DNA of 7,305 bases from Clostridia bacterium (GTDB lineage Bacteria; Bacillota; Clostridia; Oscillospirales; Acutalibacteraceae): positions 1-7,305 of the forward strand of contig JAILDS010000133.1 in NCBI GenBank assembly GCA_024689165.1, read 5' to 3'. Shown one piece after another: positions 1-4,250 of the stretch. The stretch's first letter is position 1. Each line of letters starts with the position of its first letter. A model generated the notes under the pieces. That model saw only the letters and a list, made by a program, of their open reading frames with translations, was not told the origin of the DNA and ran no database searches. A program made the translations under genes and the position numbers.

Positions 1-1
1 G

Positions 2-232
2 TGCGCGGCGGTGAGCGCCCTGTGCATAACCCTCTGCGCGGCGGTCGGCGAGCTGACCGAGCGCGGATGCGCGGAGATAACGGACATGACCGTCGAGGAC
101 GGCCTTTGCTCCGTAGAGCTCAGAGCCGACGGGGCGGATCAGAGCCTTGACGACTGCTTCGGCGGCTTCATGGCGGGCTTCGTCCTGCTTGAAGGCTCTT
201 ACCCGGAGCTGGTTGTGGAAGAAAGCAGATAG
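2..232 (+). CDS. Prp-like ribosomal-processing / capsid-processing cysteine protease, C-terminal part (5' end outside window)
   Basis: Reading from base 2 the frame opens with CAAVSAL, which matches the active-site segment (D)IVCAAVSAL of the Prp (YsxB) cysteine proteases; the first visible codon (TGC, 2-4) would be the catalytic cysteine. The partner histidine motif (GHAG) would lie upstream of the window. The C-terminus (GFMAGFVLLEGSYPELVVEE) has the usual Prp ending of a long helix followed by an acidic strand. About 76 residues are visible, against roughly 105-110 for whole family members. Cellular Prp trims the N-terminus of ribosomal protein L27 and normally sits between rplU and rpmA. 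Here it lies just before a capsid gene, so a phage copy acting on capsid or scaffold protein is more likely (inference). The ATG at 11 is internal, not the start. The last two codons and the TAG stop (230-232) are supplied by the heptad repeat that follows. Confidence 0.82.
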   Translation, partial: CAAVSALCITLCAAVGELTERGCAEITDMTVEDGLCSVELRADGADQSLDDCFGGFMAGFVLLEGSYPELVVEESR

Positions 233-373
233 CCGATAGCAGATAGCAGATAGCAGATAGCAATCGGGCCTGCGGCGCATTGTATAAGCTGTCTTCGGCG
301 CAAATCATGACCAACTCGCGAAGCGAGGTCCTTATAAAGCTATCCGCTATGAGCTATCGGCTATCAGCTATTA
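224..373. repeat. Heptad inverted-repeat element A1 (GATAGCN class)
   Basis: The left arm (224-261) is five tandem 7-bp units of the form GATAGCN. The right arm (338-373) is the inverted form GCTATCN. The arms pair over about 31 bp with a few mismatches, enclosing a core of about 75 bp. TAG recurs at 230, 237, 244, 251 and 258 on the + strand, and CTA at 340, 347, 354, 361 and 368, so stops occur in all three frames on entry from either side. The core holds the 18-mer GGCCTGCGGCGCATTGTA (267-284), repeated exactly in element A2, and a mini-hairpin CTCGC-GAA-GCGAG (315-327). The element begins inside the last codons of the protease gene and ends about 7 bases before the ribosome-binding site of the next gene, filling the gap exactly. 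There is no open reading frame with its own start signal in it and no poly-T terminator. Confidence 0.9.
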
Positions 374-393
374 CTTCGAAAGGAGGTGACGCG

Positions 394-567
394 ATGAACG
401 CAGAGGAAAAGACCTCCGGGATGGAGGCTGCGAGCGAGACCATGGCGGAATGCGCCGCGATGCCCAACAGGGCATACGGGGCGGACGGGCTCAGAGAGCT
501 CGGGCGCGAGGACGTGCTTGAGCTTGTCGAGCGGGCCGCCGCGGGCGAAAAAATTAACCTGCCGTAA
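394..567 (+). CDS. Small hypothetical phage-module protein (57 aa)
   Basis: This short acidic protein runs from MNAEEK to GEKINLP and I do not recognise its family. The start is fixed by a near-perfect ribosome-binding site (AAGGAGGTGA, 380-389) ending a few bases before the ATG at 394; reading further upstream in frame would translate the repeat arm (YRLSAITS) and is not credible. The first half is rich in Glu, Ala and Met and probably disordered. The second half (about residues 31-51, DGLRELGREDVLELVERAAA) looks like one or two amphipathic helices. It lies between the Prp-like protease and the major capsid gene, where many phages carry a scaffold or other small head protein. A scaffold remnant is possible on position alone, but nothing in the sequence proves it. 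Confidence 0.7.
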   Translation: MNAEEKTSGMEAASETMAECAAMPNRAYGADGLRELGREDVLELVERAAAGEKINLP

Positions 568-625
568 GCGGGGCCGGAGCGGGGACCGGACGGACCGGCC
601 TGAGTGAAAAAGAAAGGAAGAAAAA

Positions 626-1846
626 ATGGATTTTGAGATCAGACTTGACTATTTCGCGCTGAACACCACCGGGAGCGAGGAGCTCGCCGCCGAGGTGAAG
701 ACCTTTTATGACAAGGCCCTTATCGACCTTGCCGAGCCGGAGTGCGTTTTCGCCTCCCTCGGGCAGAAGAAGAACATCCCCGAGCACAGCGGCAGGTACG
801 TTGAGTTCCGCCGTTTCGAGCCGCTTTCGGACGCGCTCGCCGCGCTCGAGGAGGGCGTGACCCCGAACGGCCAGCAGCTCGAGGCGACGGCGGTCGAGGC
901 CCGGCTCGAGCAGTACGGCGGCTTCGTCGAGGTCAGCGACCTGCTCGACATGACCGCGGTCGACAACACCGTCGTCGAGGCTACCAAGCTGCTCGCGGAG
1001 CAGGCGGCGAGGACGCTCGACACTGTCGTCAGAGACGAGCTTCTGACCGGTACCGGCGTGCTGTACGCCTCCGGCTCGGGCTCCGCGCCGGACTCCCGCG
1101 TGGGGCTGACTGCAGACAGTTATCTCACCGTGAAGGACGTCGTGCGCGCCGCGACCATGCTGCGCGCGAAGAACGCGCCGACCTTCGACGGCAGCTATAT
1201 CGCCGTCGTGCATCCCTACGTCGCGGCCCAGCTCCTTGCCGAGCCCGTCGCGGGCTGGGTGGACGTGATCAAATACGCCGACCCGAAGAAGATCATTAAG
1301 GGCGAGCTCGGGACCGTCGCCGGAGTGCGCTTCGTCGAGAACGCCCGCGCGAAGGTCACCGAGGCAGGAACGATAGGCGGCGTGAAGACGCTGACCGTTG
1401 CCGCGGACACCGCCGCAGGGGACGACACTTTGCTGCTTTCCGGCGCGGCCGACGCAGCCTCTCTCGAGGGGGCGGACATCGTCGTCGGAGGAGAGATTTA
1501 TAAGGTGCTCGAATGCTCGGAGACGGGCGGAGTTCTTGAGGCGACCGTGGACGGAGAGCTCCCGGCGATAAGCGAGGGCGCGACCGTAACGGCGCCGGAT
1601 TCGAGCGCTGACGGCTCGTCCGTATTCACGACCGAGGTGCTCGCGAAGGGCGCGTTCGGCGTGACCGGTCTCGGCGCCGGCGCGATAGAACACATCGTCA
1701 AGCAGCGCGGCAGCGGCTACGACCCGCTCGACCAGCGCGCGACCGTGGGCTGGAAGGCGACGCAGGCCGTCAAGCTCCTTGTGGACGACTACGCCGTGAG
1801 GATAGAGTCCTGCTCTCCCATGGCGAAGTCCGCCCCGTCGAACTGA
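626..1846 (+). CDS. Major capsid protein, N4-gp56 family (HK97-type fold expected)
   Basis: This is a 406-residue phage shell protein. Recognisable family blocks are YDKALIDLAEPECVFASLGQ (28-47), GRYVEFRRFEPL (56-67), EEGVTPNGQQLEATAVEA (75-92), QYGGFVEVSDLLDMTAVD (96-113), TLDTVVRDELL (130-140) and, near the end, QRATVGWKA (370-378) followed by LLVDDYAVRIES. The start at 626 has AAGGAAG at 614-620. The N-terminus IRLDYF-A (residues 5-11) resembles the Prp cleavage motif LNLQFF-A, suggesting removal of the first 10 residues by the protease encoded just upstream (inference). About 80 residues (roughly 248-332) between the FVENARAKV and VFTTEVLAKGAFGV blocks look like an inserted beta-rich segment absent from shorter relatives. 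The stop overlaps the next start as TGATG, so the following gene is probably translationally coupled. Confidence 0.95.
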   Translation: MDFEIRLDYFALNTTGSEELAAEVKTFYDKALIDLAEPECVFASLGQKKNIPEHSGRYVEFRRFEPLSDALAALEEGVTPNGQQLEATAVEARLEQYGGFVEVSDLLDMTAVDNTVVEATKLLAEQAARTLDTVVRDELLTGTGVLYASGSGSAPDSRVGLTADSYLTVKDVVRAATMLRAKNAPTFDGSYIAVVHPYVAAQLLAEPVAGWVDVIKYADPKKIIKGELGTVAGVRFVENARAKVTEAGTIGGVKTLTVAADTAAGDDTLLLSGAADAASLEGADIVVGGEIYKVLECSETGGVLEATVDGELPAISEGATVTAPDSSADGSSVFTTEVLAKGAFGVTGLGAGAIEHIVKQRGSGYDPLDQRATVGWKATQAVKLLVDDYAVRIESCSPMAKSAPSN

Positions 1847-2091
1847 TGACCGCCGCGTGGGTCGTCCCCGCGCTCGTTTCCGCCTGCTCGGCGGCGATAG
1901 CCGCCGCCGGGCTCGCGGTGAGCGTGTTCAGGGGCGTCGCCGAGTTCCGCTCCCGCCTGGCGGCGATATGCGAGCGGCTCGACGCGGTGGGCCGCGACGT
2001 GGCGAAGATCAGCGACGGGCTCGAAGCCTGCGTCGCGACTCTGGCCCTTCACGGCGAGAAGATCGCCGCGATGGAAGCGGCAAGACATTGA
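1846..2091 (+). CDS. Small membrane-anchored coiled-coil protein of the phage module (81 aa)
   Basis: The ATG at 1846 overlaps the capsid stop codon (TGATG), and there is no Shine-Dalgarno sequence of its own, so expression by translational coupling is likely. Residues about 4-28 (WVVPALVSACSAAIAAAGLA and onward) form one hydrophobic segment suited to spanning the membrane. Residues about 34-78 are heptad-rich and charged (RLAAICERLDAVGRDVAKIS, then LHGEKIAAMEAA), consistent with an amphipathic or coiled-coil helix. This topology is seen in small phage lysis accessory proteins, but no family motif is clear and I assign no function. Its TGA stop directly abuts heptad element A2. A holin gene lies on the far side of that element, so the two could act together at the membrane (inference from position). 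Confidence 0.7.
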   Translation: MTAAWVVPALVSACSAAIAAAGLAVSVFRGVAEFRSRLAAICERLDAVGRDVAKISDGLEACVATLALHGEKIAAMEAARH

Positions 2092-2380
2092 GCCGATAGC
2101 GGATAGCGGATAGCAGATAGCAGATAGCAAAATGGCCTGCGGCGCATTGTAAACCGACGCTGTGCGTCGGAGCGGCACTGAAAGATGCCCCCGCGATGCG
2201 GGGGAAATGTCGGCGAAGTCGACAAAGGGGGACAGGGGCAGTTGCTCTGCCGCGCTACCATATGGATCCGTATAGCCCGACTGTGACAGTTGACGGCAAA
2301 CGACCTGCGAAGCAGTCTTAATCGGCTCGCTTGCGAGCCCCGCTTGAGCTATCCGCTATCTGCTATCGGCTATCAGCTGA
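2092..2380. repeat. Heptad inverted-repeat element A2 (GATAGCN class), longer core
   Basis: This element occupies nearly all of the 308-base gap between 2091 and 2400. The left arm (2092-2129) has GATAGCN units with TAG at 2097, 2104, 2111, 2118 and 2125. The right arm (2346-2379) has CTA at 2349, 2356, 2363 and 2370. The right arm matches that of A1 at about 30 of 32 positions, and the core again begins with GGCCTGCGGCGCATTGTA (2134-2151). The core is about 215 bp, three times that of A1, and carries a chain of short hairpins (2154-2224, 2305-2315, 2324-2339). No credible gene lies inside. The element starts at the base after the TGA of the upstream gene and ends about 5 bases before the holin ribosome-binding site, so it disturbs neither. 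Confidence 0.9.
2154..2224. other. Three consecutive 7-3-7 mini-hairpins inside element A2
   Basis: Three 17-base palindromes share one design, a 7-bp stem with a 3-base loop: CCGACGC-TGT-GCGTCGG (2154-2170), CCCCCGC-GAT-GCGGGGG (2188-2204) and TGTCGGC-GAA-GTCGACA (2208-2224, one G-U pair). Further along the same core are CTGC-GAA-GCAG (2305-2315) and GGCTCGC-TT-GCGAGCC (2324-2339). The first two stems are perfect. There is no T-run after the GC-rich stem at 2188-2204 (it is followed by AAATG), so it is not a classical intrinsic terminator on the + strand. Role unknown. Confidence 0.8.
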
Positions 2381-2399
2381 AAAAAGAGAGGTAAAGCAA

Positions 2400-2600
2400 A
2401 TGGACATCAAACAAAGACTGAGGTCGCCCGCGGTATGGGCGGCGTTCACCGGGGCCCTCGGGCTCGTGCTCGAGGCGTTCGGCGTGTTCCGCCGGCTCGG
2501 GATCGATTCGGCGGCCTTCGACACCGCCGTCGGCGCGGTATGCGCGGCGCTCACGGCGTTCGGTATACTCAACAACCCGACCGACAGGGAGAATTTCTGA
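2400..2600 (+). CDS. Small phage holin (phi-LC3-like)
   Basis: This 66-residue protein starts MDIKQRLRSPAVWAAFTGAL and ends LTAFGILNNPTDRENF. The ending G-I-x-N/D-x-P-T-D/T, following a second hydrophobic helix, is typical of the short two-helix holins of Gram-positive phages and of clostridial prophages. Two hydrophobic segments are visible: about residues 11-28, and 41-57 (AVGAVCAALTAFGIL region), joined by a short polar loop. A holin inserts in the cytoplasmic membrane and at a set time makes lesions that let endolysin reach the wall. The start at 2400 is supported by AGAGAGGT (2385-2392); reading further upstream would translate the repeat arm. The stop overlaps the next start (TGATG). 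No endolysin gene lies in the window, which is unusual next to a holin. Confidence 0.75.
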   Translation: MDIKQRLRSPAVWAAFTGALGLVLEAFGVFRRLGIDSAAFDTAVGAVCAALTAFGILNNPTDRENF

Positions 2601-2932
2601 TGACCGCGGAAGAGGTTTTTGCCGAAACGAAAAGACTCCGCCCCGGCGGCGCGGACCGCGCGCGCGTAAGGACGGAGATTCAGAGGCTCGAGCTGTTTCT
2701 GCAGTGGGCGCTTGAGGGTATCGGGGCGGTCTTCGCCCCGACCGCCGACCTCGGCGGCGAGCTTGCCCTTAAAGCCCCGCACGACAGGCTTTATACGCTG
2801 GCGTGCGTCAATACGATAGACGAGGAAGAGGAGAACCGGGAGCTTTACGAGGCGAGCCGCAAAAGGCTGCGCGAGGGCCTCGAGGGCTTTTTCGCCTCCG
2901 CAGTACAAGCCAAGTATGAAGTTAGGGATTAG
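2600..2932 (+). CDS. Small phage head-tail connector-like protein (tentative)
   Basis: This 110-residue helical protein starts at the ATG overlapping the holin stop (TGATG), with GGGAG about 8 bases upstream. Its middle (LALKAPHDRLYTLACVNTID, then EEEENRELYEAS and a C-terminal helix with GLEGFF) fits a pattern I know from clostridial phage proteins: L-x-L-x-A-P-Y/H-D-x-L-Y, followed by I-D, E, Y-E/N and F. These are encoded next to the capsid gene and taken to be head-tail joining (connector) proteins. The assignment rests on that pattern and on position; the order holin-then-connector is odd and leaves room for another role. The last three residues (VRD) and the TAG stop are made by the TAGGGAT heptad array. 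This is the last phage-like gene before the convergent ATP-grasp gene. Confidence 0.6.
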   Translation: MTAEEVFAETKRLRPGGADRARVRTEIQRLELFLQWALEGIGAVFAPTADLGGELALKAPHDRLYTLACVNTIDEEEENRELYEASRKRLREGLEGFFASAVQAKYEVRD

Positions 2933-3036
2933 GGATTAGGGAATAGGCAGTAGGGAATAGGTCCCAACTCCACATTCCACATTCCTCATTCCTAATTCCT
3001 AACTACTACTCCCTACTCCCTATTCCCTACTGCCTA
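2922..3036. repeat. Heptad inverted-repeat element B (TAGGGAN class) at a convergent gene junction
   Basis: This element fills the whole gap between two convergent genes. The left arm has TAG at 2923, 2930, 2937, 2944, 2951 and 2958. The right arm has CTA at 3006, 3013, 3020, 3027 and 3034, again every 7 bases. A perfect 18-bp inverted repeat, TAGGCAGTAGGGAATAGG, lies at 2944-2961 and, reversed, at 3019-3036. The middle continues the 7-bp period with CCACATT, CCTCATT and CCTAATT units. The TAG at 2930 is the stop of the upstream + gene, and the CTA at 3034 is the stop (TAG) of the - strand ATP-grasp gene. Runs of GGG spaced by 4 bases in both outward strands could form G-quadruplexes. A long stem formed by the arms might also end transcription from both sides, but no T-run is present (inference). 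Confidence 0.9.
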
Positions 3037-4248
3037 AAAATACTTCGCGAACTTCCTGTACTGGTTGACGTAAGAGGCTTCGGCGTCGAGGACGTGGCCC
3101 GGGGAGTTGTCCGGCTTGTAGAACAGCGGCATCGTGACCTTGCCCGCCTTCCACAGCTCCGCGGCCTGCTTTTTGAGCTCGGGGTCGTCGACGTACTTCA
3201 TGATGACGCCCTTCGGGACTACCGTGAACAGATTGACGTTGTCCGCGACCGTGTAAGGCTCGTTTTTGCCGTAAACGTAGTCGTTGACTATCCACTTGAC
3301 GGTGTTGAAGCCGCTGCCGGTGACGTAGAAATTCGACCTGCCGAGGCGGGTGTTGATCTCAAAGAACTTGTACCTGCCGTCGCGGGAGTCGTATTTCACG
3401 TCGAAGTTGGCGAAGCCGGAGTACTTTATGTGCTCGAGGAACTTCGCAGCGGCGGCGACGATGTCGGGGTTGACCTCGTTGACTATCGCCACCGGGTTGC
3501 CTATCGCGCCGGGGGTGTGGTCCTCGAGCAGGGTCCTGCCGAGGGACGCGAAGCGCACCTTGTGCTCGACGTGGTCGCAGTAGCAGGTGAGCACCCTCAT
3601 GCACGAATCCGGCCCGGGTATGGTGTCCTGGATAAGGAACTTATAGTCGTAGCCGCTCTTTTCGAGCCTGCCGAGCATCTCGCGCAGGCTCTTTTCGTCG
3701 TTGAAGCGGAAGACCTTTTTCTTGCCCTCGAATTTCGCGTAGTGGTACAGCGCGCTGGACGCGGGCTTGGCGATGACGGGGTAGTCGAAATCGAACTTCA
3801 GGTCGTTCTCCTTCCCGCATTCGTAGACGTATGTCTTCGGGTAGTCGAGCCCGAGCTCCTCGAAGATCTCATAAAAATGATCCTTGAGGACTATCCGGTT
3901 GAGCAGCTCCTCCTCGCAGTAGGGGACGATATAATAGGGCTCGAGCGCGGCGCGGTTCTCGACGAGGTTCCTGACGTACCAGTCGCCGCAGCCCATGACG
4001 ATGAGCTTCTTTTTGCCCTCGAACTCCCTGCCGATCTTCACCAGAGCGTCGATGAGCACGTCTGCGTTCTCGAGCCCGGGCACGACGCGGTTCTCTACGA
4101 TCTTCGACTGCGAGACGAACTTGCGCTCAAGCATGGAGACGACCAGCGAGCGCATGGAGTATTCCTCATGGAAGGACCTTGCCAGCGAATAGGCGCCGAT
4201 GTCGGCGCCTAAGATCACGGGTAAAAACTCTTTTTCGACGAATTCCAT
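3034..4248 (-). CDS. ATP-grasp carboxylate-amine ligase, D-aspartate ligase (Asl)-like
   Basis: This 404-residue cytoplasmic enzyme belongs to the ATP-grasp superfamily, whose members join a carboxylate to an amine through an acyl-phosphate. The N-terminus EFLPVILGADIGAYSLARSF (residues 7-26) closely resembles that of Enterococcus D-aspartate ligase, which attaches D-Asp to the lysine of peptidoglycan precursors. ATP-grasp landmarks are YPVIAKPASS (156-165, ATP-binding Lys161), the flexible segment near LEDHTPGAIGNPVAIVNE (241-258), FANFDVKYD (279-287) and FFEINTRLGRSN (295-306), with Glu297 and Asn299 as expected metal ligands. The start at 4248 is the ATG directly after the dockerin gene stop, matching the family N-terminus; an in-frame extension reaching 4545 overlaps that gene and is not credible. 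AGCAGG is the only, weak, ribosome-binding site, so coupling to the upstream gene is likely. A peptidoglycan cross-bridge role is the favoured guess; the acceptor is unproven. Confidence 0.87.
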   Translation of the reverse strand: MEFVEKEFLPVILGADIGAYSLARSFHEEYSMRSLVVSMLERKFVSQSKIVENRVVPGLENADVLIDALVKIGREFEGKKKLIVMGCGDWYVRNLVENRAALEPYYIVPYCEEELLNRIVLKDHFYEIFEELGLDYPKTYVYECGKENDLKFDFDYPVIAKPASSALYHYAKFEGKKKVFRFNDEKSLREMLGRLEKSGYDYKFLIQDTIPGPDSCMRVLTCYCDHVEHKVRFASLGRTLLEDHTPGAIGNPVAIVNEVNPDIVAAAAKFLEHIKYSGFANFDVKYDSRDGRYKFFEINTRLGRSNFYVTGSGFNTVKWIVNDYVYGKNEPYTVADNVNLFTVVPKGVIMKYVDDPELKKQAAELWKAGKVTMPLFYKPDNSPGHVLDAEASYVNQYRKFAKYF

Positions 4249-4250
4249 AT

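Noticed and set aside
224..373. Tandem repeats as a possible CRISPR array
   Set aside because: The 7-bp units are contiguous with no spacers, and the arms are inverted, unlike CRISPR repeats.
572..600. Possible stem GGCCGG / CCGGCC before the capsid gene
   Set aside because: Only 6 bp with a 17-base loop in a GC-rich spacer; not distinguishable from chance.
554..1693. Long open frame on the - strand opposite the capsid gene
   Set aside because: It is Arg/Gly/Leu-rich with no ribosome-binding site and lies antisense to a clear capsid gene; in GC-rich DNA such frames arise by chance.
2188..2207. GC-rich hairpin CCCCCGC-GAT-GCGGGGG as an intrinsic terminator
   Set aside because: It is followed by AAATG on the + strand, and by CATCTTTCAG, with only a short T-run, on the - strand; a terminator cannot be claimed.
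2240..2275. Stretch in element A2 whose reverse strand (GGTAGCGCGGCAGAGCAACT) resembles a tRNA D-arm
   Set aside because: No acceptor stem, anticodon arm or T-arm can be laid out around it, so a tRNA gene is not supported; at most it is a dispersed fragment.
2933..3033. Prophage attachment site at the phage/host border
   Set aside because: No tRNA or integrase is nearby and no second att copy is in the window; the only repeat here is the heptad element.
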